Positions 35,280-46,683 of a stretch of DNA of 64,000 nucleotides are shown here, one piece after another. Source of the stretch: Elephas maximus indicus. Taxonomy: Eukaryota; Chordata; Mammalia; Proboscidea; Elephantidae. How positions within the stretch are numbered: position 1 is the first letter of the stretch; every line of letters starts with the position of its first letter. Made by a program: the position numbers and the translations under genes. Below the pieces are notes generated by a model. It was not told the origin of the DNA. It saw nothing but the letters and a program-made list of their open reading frames with translations, and ran no database searches. Where the stretch lies: NCBI RefSeq assembly GCF_024166365.1, contig NC_064826.1, positions 25,320,001 to 25,384,000 on the forward strand, given 5' to 3'.

Positions 35280-35700
35280 ATAATTGCTTATTGTCCAGCA
35301 ATATTCACTCCCTACCCACATGTGTGGGAGGAGTGCGCTTCCTCTCCTCTTTGCTGGTGTGGTTGGCTATGTGACTTGCTTCAGCCAATGGAATATGGGG
35401 GAACTGACAGTGTGTGAGTCCCAATAGCTGGAGTTCCAAGCCAAGGCTTTAAGTTTTTTTATTCACCTCTCTAGGATCTTACAAACTCTGTTATGAGAAG
35501 AACATCCCCAAGATAGCTGGGAGCCTGGAATGAGACTCCGGAAACAGACTTGAACTGATCCACAGTCTAGCTCGGAGCCATCCTAGCACTCCCACAGCCC
35601 ACAAACAGAAGCTGAGTCACGCCAGGTGACCTGTTCACGTGAGAACAAGCTATCATCATTCCACGCCACTGAGTTTTAGCAGTAGGAGAGCAGTACACCA
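35280..35700 (+). repeat. Unclassified ancient repeat, copy 3 of 3
   Basis: Shares the 'tatgtgacttgcttcagcca' core with copy 1 and 'ccaagccaaggctttaag' with copy 2. It ends in 'cacgccactgagttttag'. Confidence 0.6.
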
Positions 35701-36803
35701 GCATGTCTTGTCACATTCTGTGACTCAAATTCTATGATTTACTCTGGATCATGCTATTCAGCTACTTACTGATCTTAAAAAAAACTTAACCTACCTCACA
35801 TGAATGATAATACGATTTCTTGGTAACTTTCATGTGTTTTTCTGTGTATGCTTGTGTGGTATAGGTTGAATTCAGTGATCTAATATCAATAAACCATCTT
35901 CTCTGACAAGCACATATTAGAGCCAGATGAGAAATTATTTTCAGAGAAGCACCCTCAATTCTGAAACCCTTCTCATCACATTTTAACAAAATAATCACTT
36001 ATTTAAAGGACTGATAAAAGGCCCTTTTAAATGTGTCCTTTTTTTTTTTTTCCTCTGAACTAGCAGAGGCATGCACAGCTTTGAAATTTTAAAGAAGTGT
36101 TTTGAATTTTGACCAGTAGCCTCTGAAAAGTCTTCTTGATCATTAGAATGGAGATAGTAAACAGATATCTTTTGCTAGTTTACTTTGTGGGTTTTGAAAC
36201 CTGATACAGCAGATAATTTTTGATGGTCATCTATGAAGCCTTGACCCTCTGATGCTTACCCAGATGGATGTGGACTAGCAGAGTAGTAACTGCAACATCG
36301 AATCAGCAAGATGATTGCATGATAATTCCCCCATAATGCTGGGAGACTCAAATTCTTGGCTTCCAGTGTTAACTCCTCCTACTCAGAAGTCATTCCTTGC
36401 ACTGCACCAAAAAACAGTGCTTAGAGCCATGCGTTTGCACCTGCTTCAAGGAAAGAACTTAGCTGCTGTCCTTATTAGCATACGTCCTACGCATCATTAC
36501 CTCCCAGACTTCGCGGAAAATGTGACCCTATGTGGCTGTTGTTCCCCTCTTTGTGAATTGAAAGCTAACTAGGCTTAGACCTAGACTAAGTGGCAGGGAA
36601 ATTTAAGAAGACAGCTGGTGCCTTGCTCCCAAATGGAAACACTACACTCAGATCTAATATTTCATTGTCATGCAGTAGAGATGTATCAGAGCCCAGAGAA
36701 GCAACACAACAGGATTCTTTAAAGCATCAATTATCTCTTTCTCTTACTGTTCAGTCACTAGAAACTTGGCCTTAGATCGATATGATAGGACAAGAAGCAG
36801 AAG
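35701..36803. other. No gene recognised
   Basis: Two nearby plus frames (36315-36572, 85 codons; 36590-36775, 61 codons) were examined. I recognise no domain, and both lack context. Confidence 0.35.
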
Positions 36804-36852
36804 CCTGTCTGTCTGTCTGTCTATCTGCTTACCTACCTACCTACCTATCTAT
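36804..36852. repeat. Compound tetranucleotide repeat (CTGT/CTAC/CTAT)
   Basis: About four CTGT units, then CTAT, then four CTAC units and CTAT. A SINE lies 40 bp downstream. Confidence 0.9.
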
Positions 36853-36892
36853 TGAGATGGAGAGAGGAATAGTTACCTATTTTCTGAGATTA

Positions 36893-37046
36893 AACCTGTC
36901 GCCATCGAGTCAATTCCGACACGTAGTGATCCTGTAAGTCAGAATAGAACTGCCCCCGTAGCATTACCAAGGAACGGCTGGTGAATTTGAACTGTCAACC
37001 TTTCGGTTAGCAGTCAGACACTTAACCACTGTGTCACCAGGGCTCC
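36893..37046 (-). mobile_element. AfroSINE, short form, with perfect TSD
   Basis: Complement of tail, body and head to 'tgtcaccagggctcc'. TTTTCTGAGATTA is duplicated exactly at 36880-36892 and 37047-37059. Confidence 0.97.
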
Positions 37047-37059
37047 TTTTCTGAGATTA

Positions 37060-37900
37060 GGATTCCCTAATTTAAAAATCAAATTCAGCTACTGTGTATT
37101 GAAAATCAGATTTTCTCTTATTAATGTTGATAATAGCAAAATGTTTTATAGTCCTTCATTGGTTAGTTATTCCTTTGCAACCTGATTATGCTGTTCTGGA
37201 AAATAAATTCGTTAACATTCATACTCTGTGAGCCAAAACCACAGATGACTTCTAAAATCACAGAAATTAGCACAAATGGAAGTGTGCTGCCATACTGGCT
37301 ATTTTAAATATTCATGAAGAAGGCTGCTAGTTTACTTTTGACTACTCTCCACATTTTCTGACATGGGTATTTTCTGTCTGAATGCATATTTTCCTCCTCA
37401 AGAAAAAGAAAGGACAGTGAAAGGAAAATAATATTTATTGGCTTCCTATGCCAAGGATTTTGCTCTGAGAGCAATGTAAAATTTTCTCATTTAATATTTT
37501 GAAGTTTAACATTACTATCCACCAGGATAATAATTATATGTTACATTTTAATCCAGCTTTCAGATATTCAAGCAATTCGAATACTTTTTATTTGGCCATA
37601 ATATGGTACTGTAAAATAGATTGGGGTGGTATTATCATTTCTTTCTTATTCCAAGAAGGAGGAACAGTTTAGGTACCCTATCCAAAGCCATATAATAATT
37701 AACAATTTGGGATGGTGTTGCTACTTCCCAAACCATACCCGGTGTCCAGTATTCCAAGAGCTGACTTGTTTTCTCTTTTAGGAAATGAACTTTCAGTGAT
37801 AATGGATCTAAGTGGCAATCAGTGTTTGAACTCCATTGTTTGTCACAATAAAAATAATTGCCATCTTTGTAGAGTACTAAAAGCTCTTAGAGCAATAATA
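37060..37900. other. Possible diverged MIR; no gene recognised
   Basis: 37430-37690 has a weak reverse-MIR look (atttattggcttcctatgcc; attatcatttctttcttatt) that I cannot confirm. The 89-codon frame at 37712 has no recognised domain. Confidence 0.35.
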
Positions 37901-38004
37901 ATCATCATCAGCCTCATTCTTCAGGCCAACTTAAATTCAATTACCAAAGAAAATTCCCCTCAACTCCACTGGAACTATTAATGCAGCCTCTCTTATTCTT
38001 ACGT

Positions 38005-38345
38005 TTTACAACATACTCAATTACTTCTTTGTATCTTATTGTTTGTATATCTGATCAGTGTCTTCCTAACTGGGAGCACAATAAAAAAACAAACAAAAAA
38101 AAAAAACCCCGTTGCCTTTGGGTCAATTCTGACTCACAGCGACCCTATAGGACAGAATAGAACTGCCTCATAGGGTTTCTAAGGAGTAGCTTATAGATCT
38201 GAACTGCCGAACCTTTTGGTTAGCAGCCAAGCTTTTAACCACTGCACCATCAGGGCTCCTTGTCTGTCTTAGACACCAATAAACCTAGTGCATAGCAAAA
38301 TTTTGTAAGTATAAAAAGTATAAATGAATAAATCCTAAGTCTTCA
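38005..38345 (+). repeat. L2 LINE 3' end, split by a SINE
   Basis: 'cttcctaactgggagcaca' before, and 'ttgtctgtcttagacacc' with 'aaacctagtgcatagcaaa' after the SINE at 38106-38261, together resemble the L2 3' end ending in 'atgaataaatc'. Confidence 0.6.
38106..38261 (-). mobile_element. AfroSINE, short form
   Basis: Preceded by an A tract. Complement of tail to head, ending 'accatcagggctcc'. Inserted into the L2 above. Confidence 0.93.
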
Positions 38346-38598
38346 GCTAACCTTGGGCCTTTTGTTATTTGTGTATTTGCTTAATCAAACCAGCTAACGA
38401 GGTAGCAAGTTTTACATTGTCAACAAATAATCCAGCCTGATATAATGAAGGCCCAACACATAACCTAACCCTGTTCTCTAGATGTTGACTGAGCCTGGAT
38501 AAAAAAACAGACAGGAGGGAAGCAGAATGCCAAGGATGTTCTTACAATATTCAGATTTAGGAGACGAGAGAAGAAAAAACTCAAAAAAAGTGGCCTAT

Positions 38599-39118
38599 TT
38601 TCTTAATCATCTAGTGCTGCCATAACAGAAATACCACAAATGGATGGCTTTAACAAAGAGAAATTTGTTTCCTCACAGTAAAGTAGGCTAGGAGTCCAAA
38701 TTTAGGGCATCGGCTCCAGGGGAAGGCTTTTGCTCTCTGTAGGCTCTGGAGGAAGGTCCTTGTCTATGACCTTCCCCTGGTCGAGAAGCTTCTCAGCCAC
38801 GGGGACCCCGGGTCCAAAGGATGCACTCTGCTCCTGGCACTGCTTTCTTGTTGGTATGGGGTCCCCAACCCTCTAGTCACTTCCCTTTCCTTTTCGTCTC
38901 TTGAGAGATAAAAGGTGGTGCAGGCTGTACCCCAGGGAAACCCCCTTTACATTGGATCAGGGATATGACCTGGGTAAGGGTGGTGTTACAATCCCACCCG
39001 AATCCTTTTAACATAAAACTACAATCACAAAATGGAGGACAACAACATAATACTGGGAATCATGGCCTAACCAAGTTGATACACACATTTTTGGGGGGAC
39101 ACAATTCAATCCATAACA
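38599..39118 (-). mobile_element. MaLR-type LTR (ERVL-MaLR), solo
   Basis: In reverse it begins TGTTATGGATTGAATTGTGT and ends at the complement of 'gtgctgccataacagaaata'. This is the TG..CA layout and text of MST/THE1-like MaLR LTRs. A near-perfect 5-bp duplication flanks it (cctat 38594-38598; cctac 39119-39123). No internal region adjoins it, so it is a solo LTR. Confidence 0.85.
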
Positions 39119-39179
39119 CCTACCAAATAATCATAGATGTTTCTGGAGAATGAGCACAGTCAGAGAAATCACAGAGAAT

Positions 39180-39560
39180 GAAGGCACCACAAATTTTGGT
39201 ATAAACATCTAGCAAAGTCTTAAAAAGAAATAAAATCCTGATAACATGCTACAACATGAATGAACCTTGAAAACATTACCCTGAGTGAAATAAGCCAGTC
39301 ACAAATATTGTGTGAATATATCTCACTTTATGACAAATTCAGAATAGGCACGGGCACAGAGACCAAAGTTTTTAGTGGCCACCAGAGGTGGGAGAGAGAG
39401 GAGAGCTAGATTCATTCCTTAAGGGGCAATAAAAAAAAAATTGGAAATGGGTAGGTGGTTAGTGGTGATGGTCGCACAACCTGATGAAACTAATTAATGG
39501 GCACTTAAAAAAGGTGCATTTATTTCATTTAAATTAAATCATAACACAGTTGAGTTAAAA
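39180..39560 (+). mobile_element. Ancient L1 3' UTR (L1M-like)
   Basis: 'caacatgaatgaaccttgaa' then 'gagtgaaataagccagtcac' and 'ggtggtgatggtcgcacaac'-like text is characteristic of the old L1M 3' UTR. Confidence 0.8.
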
Positions 39561-39639
39561 AATAGATGAGCCTACAAATAGGAATTCAAAGAAAGACAAA
39601 CTTGATCTCATTCAACCTATTCTCTATATGGTAACCAGA

Positions 39640-39800
39640 GTGACCCTCTGAAAAACATAAAAATTGCTTTATGTTTAAAATCCATCAATGGCACCCCATT
39701 GTGCTCAGGATAAAGTCCAGACTTTGTAACATAGAACACAAGGCCCTTGACTCTCTGGCCTCTCTTTAGTGCTCCACTGTCATTTTTGGAAAATCCTCTG
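39640..39800 (+). repeat. Unclassified ancient mammalian repeat
   Basis: 'aaaatccatcaatggcaccc' and 'cacaaggcccttgactctct' belong to a recurrent old mammalian repeat. Related text occurs near 24790 and 42640. Confidence 0.45.
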
Positions 39801-39809
39801 ATCCTGCTC

Positions 39810-40275
39810 TGTCCTGGATTGAATTATGTCCCCCCAAAAATGTGTGTATCAATTTGCCTGGGCCCTAATTCCTGGTATTGTGTGATTTTCCTATATGTTG
39901 TAATTTCTCTATGATATTAATGAGGGAGGATGGGCAGTAGTTGTGTAAGTGTGGCAGGACTCAATCTACAAGATTGGTTTGTTTTGAGACAATATCTTGA
40001 GAGAAACAAGCAAAGAGACAGAGGGACCTCATACCACTAAGAAAGCTGTGCTGGGAGCAGATCGCTTCCCTTGGACCTGGGGTCCTTGTGCAGAGAAGCT
40101 CCTACTCTGGGGAAAAGATTGAAGAGAAGGCCGACAGAGAGAGAAAGTCTTCCCCTGGAGCCGATGCCCTGAATTTGGACTTTTAGCCTACTAGACTGTG
40201 AGAGAATAAACTTCTTTTTGTTAAAGCCATCCACTTGTGGTATTTCTGTTATAGCAGCAGTAGATGACTAAGACA
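39810..40275 (+). mobile_element. MaLR-type LTR (ERVL-MaLR), solo
   Basis: Starts TGTCCTGGATTGAATTATGT and ends ACTAAGACA. It contains a polyadenylation signal (AATAAA near 40206) shortly before its end. It is the same family as 38599-39118 in opposite orientation. No 5-bp duplication was clear, so exact ends are uncertain. Confidence 0.85.
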
Positions 40276-40329
40276 CACACTAATTCTCCAGATTTACACT
40301 CATTTCCCTAAACACTCTAAGCTCTGTTT

Positions 40330-40495
40330 TGCGTTCAAGTCAGTGCACATGCTGATCTATCCACCCAGAGCTTCCTCCCATTCTCAGGCCAGGGCCAACT
40401 ATTATTTCCTTGTCTATTTGTGCAGTGGGCTATGAGGCACTTGAGTGCCTGGCCCACAATAAGCTCTCAAATATATTGAATAAGTAAAAACATAG
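40330..40495 (+). repeat. L2 LINE 3' end
   Basis: 'cttgagtgcctggcccacaa' then 'taagctctcaaatatattga' resembles the L2 terminus. Confidence 0.6.
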
Positions 40496-40965
40496 ATATA
40501 GTAGTTTGGAGGTGGCTGAAAACAGGTCGATCTGTTGCCTCCCCCGCCCCAAACACAAACGTAGAAATATTGACTGGAAACGTTATAATTCCATGGTATG
40601 ATTTTTTTAGCTTTTCTACTTTGGGTTCAACCAGAAATATAATATTCTGAAAAGTATATTAATACTATAATCTCTCTTTTTATCCACGGATTAGAAACAT
40701 TTTACAACTATAATCCCATTTAGTGGGAGCAGGAGTTCAGAGCCTTTTACAAATACCTTTCACTTAGTGAGCAATGCCCCTAGAATATATCTGGAATATT
40801 ATACTTTTACCTAGAGTGGAGGACAGAAAGTCAAGAAGATTTGCAACAGACTCTGGGTAATTCTCAAGGCATTTTATGGCTTATGAAGAACTTTCACAGA
40901 GTTATCTTAATCAATATTCTCAAACAATACTATAATGTAGACAAGAAAAAAAAGAAAAAAAGCAA

Positions 40966-41172
40966 AAAGACGCCTTGCCATCGAGTCAGTTGCGACTCAC
41001 GGCGACCACATGTGTTACAGAGTAGAACTGCTCCGTAGGGCTTTTCTGTTCTGTAATCTTTATGGAAGCAAATTGCCAGAGCTCTCTTCTGCAGCACCAC
41101 TGGGTAGGTTTGAACCACCAATCTTTATGTTAGTTCTCAAGTGCAAATCGTCTGTGCCACCTGGAGACCTCT
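40966..41172 (-). mobile_element. AfroSINE, variant with 'catgtgttacagagt' body
   Basis: Complement of tail and a body variant also seen at 43925. The head is degraded ('gtgccacctggaga'). Preceded by an A-rich tract. Confidence 0.88.
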
Positions 41173-41449
41173 GTGATGTAGATGACCAAGTATTAAGCCA
41201 TTTTTCTGAAAAGAGAACCCAAAGACCCAAGAAAGATAAGTGATTTTTCTACACACTTACTGGAATACCTAGAATTGGAACTCTGATCTCCTGACTTCAT
41301 AACTCCATTTAGCTAAAATTACAGAGAAGGAATTACATCAGTAATTGGGAGAATGCTTGTACAGCACAGGCAATTTTGAACCATTTAGCATATGGTTTCT
41401 GGGGGAAAGATTACTCAACCCCATTCTAGAGAAATTGAAAAGATATGAG

Positions 41450-41665
41450 GGTTGGAGTGATATAATCCTCACTGCTTACTGGCAGGTTGACTTGGACAAG
41501 TCACTTACCCTCCCTAAATATCAGCTTCTTCCTAAGTAAAATAGGGAAAACAATAGCAGGGATACCATGGAGCCATAGTGAGAACTCATGCAAATGATGT
41601 ATGTAAATCAACTATTAAAGTACACATTACATAATAATCATTCAATTAAAGTTAGTTGTTTTTAT
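41450..41665 (+). repeat. MIR
   Basis: 'gacttggacaagtcacttac' then 'agtaaaatagggaaaacaat' and 'gtgagaactcatgcaaatga' follow forward MIR. Confidence 0.75.
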
Positions 41666-42190
41666 TATTTTTGCTTGGGGAGGGAGTCAGTGGCATGGAC
41701 CTCTGTAAAACACTAGGCATGAAACAAAGCCATAGAAAATAAGGATCTTTTTTTTTCGTTTAAGAGGCTGAAGGACTCAGATCTTAGACATTAGGTGTGA
41801 TCAATAGATCAGTAGATCTACGGGTGATGAATTCACAACCATAAAATGGGACCGTAATAGGAGCAAACTCCTAGCATGTCAATTCACTGTGAAAGAAGAA
41901 ATGAAGCTCAAGGAAATTTGCTAAAAGAAATGATCATGATCCCAAATAAGCAAGAGTTTTTGCCATTGGCCTTTGCAGTCCCTTCACATATAGCTTCTGT
42001 TCTTACTACGTAAATGACTATTGACATTTCCTCGTTTGTTTGTTTTGGCTACAAGAGATGCAAGTTCATTGTAGTAAAAGTAAATAAATACAAATATGTA
42101 GAAAGACAGTCCCCTTAATCCCTCACTCTTACATAAAATTAACATTTTGGGATATACTCTTCCTTTCTCTTGCTCATAAGCAGAAATTCA
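41666..42190. other. No feature recognised
   Basis: Ordinary AT-rich sequence. Confidence 0.5.
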
Positions 42191-42191
42191 C

Positions 42192-42229
42192 CACACAATT
42201 CAAGGACCGTCACACAATTCAAGGACCGA
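42192..42229 (+). repeat. Two-copy 19-bp tandem repeat
   Basis: CACACAATTCAAGGACCG occurs twice back to back, with T then A as the 19th base. Confidence 0.95.
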
Positions 42230-42987
42230 TCTTGGTTTTCCTATATCCCCGAAACATTTTGATATATTTCAAAATGTTTGAAATTCTTGGTGCTTACTCT
42301 TCCTTTGACTTAACCTGTAATATTAAACTTACCTGCTTCCTCAGATCTAAATTTCAAAAAGTCTTAGAAGACAATATTCATCTTCTTTTCCAAGAATTTC
42401 TTCCTCCCGTATCGATTTCTTCTGTTAAGAGCATCACTTCATCTTTCGTCCTTTCCTATTGCCGACATCCAGTTAGGAAGTTCTCCACGTCTCTCTCCCA
42501 TCTCACTTTTCTTCTCCATTTCAGTGCCATTACCTCTGTTGAGGCCTTTGTGGCCAGATCCCCTGATCTTTGTAAGAATATCCTGTTTTTACCGTTTCCA
42601 GGCTCTCCTCATTCCAATCCAGCCTGAGCACCTCAGCCAGATCCATCCTGTAAGATACAATTCTGATCACTTAATCCCCCACTTAAAATCTCGAGAAGAG
42701 AAAAGCTCTAGTTCTTTAGCGTGGCATACCAGTTCCTTACAATCTAGTCTCTGCTGACTTTCCTTTTCTGCTTTCCACCAGCCCACTTTACATACTTTAT
42801 TCTGCGGAAACACCAGACTCCTAGATATTCCCCCGCTGCTCTTCACATGTTCCTACACCAGGCTTTCTTCTCGCAACTTTTTTTACATTCAAATATTGGC
42901 TTACTCTTTATCCACATGTTAAAATCCTACCCACCTTTCACAGCTCATGCTAACATCTCTTCCACTCCTGGTCATTGCACCATCCGA
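42230..42987. other. Probable old repeat; no gene
   Basis: A 131-codon plus frame at 42232-42627 is the longest non-transposon frame besides the pseudogene region. It lacks any recognised domain. From about 42600 the text resembles the old repeat at 39640. Confidence 0.35.
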
Positions 42988-43192
42988 CAGTGGAAACTTG
43001 CATGTTGCTATGATGCTGAACAGGTTTCAGCTGAGCTGCCAGACTAAGGCAGACTAGGTAGAAAGGCCTGGTAATCTACTTCCAAAAATCAACCCACAAA
43101 GAGCCCATATGGATCACAATGTCTGATCCATTGTGCATGGAATTACCATGAGTCAGGGGGCCGGCTCCACAGCAGCTAATAACAATACAACA
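42988..43192 (+). mobile_element. tRNA-Gly-type SINE, 5'-truncated
   Basis: It begins in the RTE-related body ('cagtggaaacttgcatgttg', 'gctgaacaggtttcagctga') and ends in a (TAACAA)-like tail. The tRNA head is absent. Confidence 0.88.
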
Positions 43193-43219
43193 TGAAAGAC
43201 TCCGTAATGTTCTTGTTTA

Positions 43220-43590
43220 GAAAGGACTTCCTTATCTTTCCATAATGTACTCTTTGTGATCACTTCCTGTGTTGCATCACACAGTAATTCATCACATACC
43301 TTATGGTGTAGCGCTGGTGGCGAAGTGGTTAAGAGCTCGGCTGCTAACCAAAAGGTCAGCAGCTCAAATACACCAGTAGGTCCTTGGAAACCCTGTGGGG
43401 CAGTTCTACTCTGTCATATTGGGTCACTATGAGTCGGTATTGACTTGACGGCAACAGGATTGGCTTTTTGGTTTATATCCCTTGACCCACTGAGGGAAGG
43501 GGGCATGTTTGCTTACGTGTGAATCTTCTATAATGTGCAGTAACTTGTTCATGATCAGAATTGAATAAACACTAAATGAATGAAGGATCA
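43220..43590 (+). repeat. L2 LINE 3' end, split by a SINE
   Basis: L2-like text flanks the SINE at 43308-43476: 'catcacacagtaattcatca' before, 'gttcatgatcagaattgaat' with 'aaatgaatgaaggat' after. Confidence 0.5.
43308..43476 (+). mobile_element. AfroSINE, short form
   Basis: Head 'gcgctggtggcgaagtgg', A- and B-box regions, and tail ending 'ggctttttggttta'. Confidence 0.94.
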
Positions 43591-43924
43591 CTGCAGTTTT
43601 CATAAGCAGAATGTTTTAATCTCAATATACCTTGTAATAAAGAAAAAAAGCACATTTTAATGTTGATTTTGTCTGCTCTATTTAGGGGATACAGTAAGAA
43701 AGTATATAAAGGATAAAAAGAATGTTAATACCAAGAGGTATTGGAGAAGAATTCTCTGTTTTTTTTCCCCACTGGCAATGTCAGTGAGAAATTATGAAAA
43801 GGATGTATTGGTGGGAATCAGTCTTCACAGGAATATTCCAGAAGCGCTGTTTCTCCCCAGTCTTATAGATGTTGTATGAAGACTGTACCAGTTGTGCAAC
43901 AAGAAATATGTCTCCACAAAGCAT

Positions 43925-44112
43925 AAAAAATTAAAAAACCTGTTGCTATTGAGTTAATTCCCACTCATGGCACCCTCATGTGTTACAGAATAGAACTGCT
44001 CCATAGAGTTTTCTCCGTAATCCTTACAGAAGAAGATCATCAGGGCTGTCTTCTGTGGCACCACTGGGTGAGTTTGAACAAACCATCTGCACTACCATCT
44101 GCACTACCCAGA
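43925..44112 (-). mobile_element. AfroSINE variant (as at 40966)
   Basis: Complement of tail and the 'catgtgttacagaatagaac' body. The head is degraded and includes a short duplication ('catctgcactac' twice). Confidence 0.85.
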
Positions 44113-44909
44113 GACAGCCTAAGATAATTCCAGAGAGCATTAGACCGAAACTTCAATTGGAAAAAATTTTATGGCCAGCATGTTTTCAAGTTAGAGCCCC
44201 TCAACTGTTAATGTTTTGACCTATTTCCTAGGTGGAATTTTAAGCCGATGGACAGATGTACTCCCTAAAATATACCCCAAATGTTGGCATGTAGAAACAT
44301 TTAAAATAAGTATTACGCAAGCAGTGGTCAATAACCCTGTTTCTTACTGAAAATACACAAACGTCGAATCTTACAGCTTTCCCAAATTCTCAAAATAATA
44401 AGCTGAGAACACAGGGTGGCAAAGTAAGTGTTGTCCTAATACCTGACAATTTCCCTACTATTTCTGTTCCTTCATTACAGCAATAGATTGATGAACTAAC
44501 ACGTCTGACTCTTACAGCTCTCCTCACCCCGGGAGCTTTCTATATTGACAAAGTGGCTGTGCAGTCAGCGTCCTGTGTCCAGGATGTAAGAGGGAGAATT
44601 GTCTCAATATACATCACACTAAATTAAAAAAAGGCTTTGTGACAGTTTTCTAGGGTCTCAACAGGAGAAATCACCATAGGCTAGAGTTAACCTTGACAGG
44701 AAGTGAGTTCTCTTCTAGCCCTTTAATGGTCTTCTCCCCCCACCCCCCATGTAAGTTATCCTAGGATTATTATTATCTCAAAAGGAACTTCTTAATAAAG
44801 AGCCCCTTTGCTGTATTGGCTGACATTTTCCAAATCCTCATGAATTGGCATTTTATTCTAACAAGGATATCATGAATACTTAAATTATTTTAAGATCACC
44901 AAACCAAAA
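44113..44909. other. No feature recognised
   Basis: No repeat or gene identified. A C-rich stretch lies near 44738. Confidence 0.5.
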
Positions 44910-45072
44910 ATAGAAAAACAAACCCATTGTTGTTGAGTCAATTCCGACTCATAGAGACCCTATAGAACAGAGTAGAACTGCTGCGTAGGGTTTCCAAGGA
45001 GTGGCTGGATTCTAATTGCTAACTTTTTGGTTAGCAACCATAGCTCTTAGCCACTGCGCCACCAGGGCTCCT
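44910..45072 (-). mobile_element. AfroSINE, short form
   Basis: Complement of tail to head, ending 'ctgcgccaccagggctcctt'. Head is well preserved. Confidence 0.94.
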
Positions 45073-45690
45073 TTAAAACCACCGCCTCATCAAATTTGGG
45101 CATTTGGCTTAAAATTACGGTGTTAAAATCTTACATGTCATGAAACATTTTTAAAGCAAAAGCAGTGTTAAAATAATCCAACGTTTAGTAATTCTGTCAC
45201 TTAATTTCTTTTTACTTTTAGCAGCTTTGAATATTTGACTTAAATCAAGATGATGTTTATAAATTCTAGGAAAAGGAAAACACTGAAAACCACACAGTGA
45301 TATAATCGTCATCAGTTATATCTCCCCAAAGCCCATCTGGCCAGAAAGATAATAATTGCAGAATCTGTAAGATACTGCGTAGGGCTGCTCCATGCAAAGC
45401 TTAACACTGGCTGAATCTGTTAAAGGTCCTAAGCCAAATAAATAAAAAAGCTGGCTGAAGCCTCCTTTGTCTCAAATTGGATAGGATTAATTTTTTAATA
45501 TACCAGTTTTTGAATCAATAGCTCATAAAAGTTTAAAAGGTCTACATATTCAATTGAACCAAAGAAAGGCAAGTTAAAATGTAGGATTTTATTCACCAGC
45601 GAGGTGGAAAAGAATTTAAAAGACTGATGAGATCTATTTTTGGCAAGTATGTAGAAAAACAAGTATTTGTGGACACCTTTGGTGGTAGAG

Positions 45691-45847
45691 GAAACCCTGG
45701 TGGCATAGTGGTTAAGAGCTATGGCTGCTAACGAAAAGGGTGGCAGTTTGAATCTACCAGGCACTCTTTGGAAACCCTTTGGGTCAGTTCTACTCTGTCC
45801 TATAGGGTTGCTATGAGTCAGAATTGACTGGATGGAAACCGGTTTGG
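45691..45847 (+). mobile_element. AfroSINE, short form (pair, first)
   Basis: Complete head and tail. It lies between two copies of the motif tggtaga (45680-45690 and 45848-45860). Confidence 0.94.
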
Positions 45848-45860
45848 TTGATGGTAGATT

Positions 45861-46037
45861 GGAGCACTGCTGGTTTAGTGGTTAAAAGCTCATCTGCTAA
45901 CCAAAAGGTCGGCAGTTGAAATCCACTAGCCACTCCTTCGAAACCCTAGGGGGCAGTTCTACTCCATCCTATAATAAGGTCACTGTGAGTTGGAATCAAC
46001 TAGATGGCTACGGGTTTTTTTTTTTTTTTTTTTGGTT
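45861..46037 (+). mobile_element. AfroSINE, short form (pair, second)
   Basis: Complete head and tail with a long T run. ATGGTAGATT flanks it at 45851-45860 and 46039-46048. Confidence 0.95.
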
Positions 46038-46179
46038 TATGGTAGATTAAATTGATACGCGCATTGGGAATTTTAGAAAATGTATAAACATTGAAAAAGT
46101 GTTCTTTTGAAACAAAGAATTCCGCTTCTGGAATTTTGTCTTACTCAAATATGTGCTAAAAAAAACAACAGCAATAATA

Positions 46180-46388
46180 ATGGCTAATATTGATTGAGTG
46201 CTCATATGTGCCAGTGTTGTTCTAAGTGCTTTGCACACATTAATATCATTCCCAGAGCCCTATAAGGTAGGTACCATTATTACTAGGAAATTGAAGCTCA
46301 GAGCAATTAACTAAGTTGCTCAAGGGCACATGGTATCGGGGTTAGACTTTCAACACTGGACCCAACATCTTAACCACTGCATCTTATT
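46180..46388 (-). repeat. MIR
   Basis: 'tgattgagtgctcatatgtg' and 'ccctataaggtaggtaccat' to 'caagggcacatggtatcggg' follow reverse MIR. Confidence 0.88.
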
Positions 46389-46426
46389 GTTTCTCTCAGT
46401 ATAGCTACATGTATCACATATGCGAA

Positions 46427-46634
46427 GGAGCCCTCATGGCACAACGGTTAAACGCTTGGTTGCTAAGCAAAAGGTTGGCAGTTTGAACCCACCTAGCCAC
46501 TCCACAGGAAAAAGACCTGACCATCTGCTCCAGTAAAGATTACAACCTGGATAACCCTATGGAGCAGTTCTACTCTGTTACATGGGGTTGTTACGAGTCG
46601 AAATTCTACTAGCTGATACCTACCAACAACAACA
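46427..46634 (+). mobile_element. AfroSINE, long form
   Basis: Head 'ggagccctcatggcacaacg', long-form segment, tail ending in (CAA)n. Confidence 0.92.
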
Positions 46635-46683
46635 TTGCACATGGACACTGCAGTGTCGTTAACACATGAAGAAGGCTACTTTT

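Noticed and set aside
42232..42627. 131-codon open frame
   Set aside because: No recognisable domain, a composition rich in serine and phenylalanine typical of chance frames, and its downstream region resembles an old repeat.
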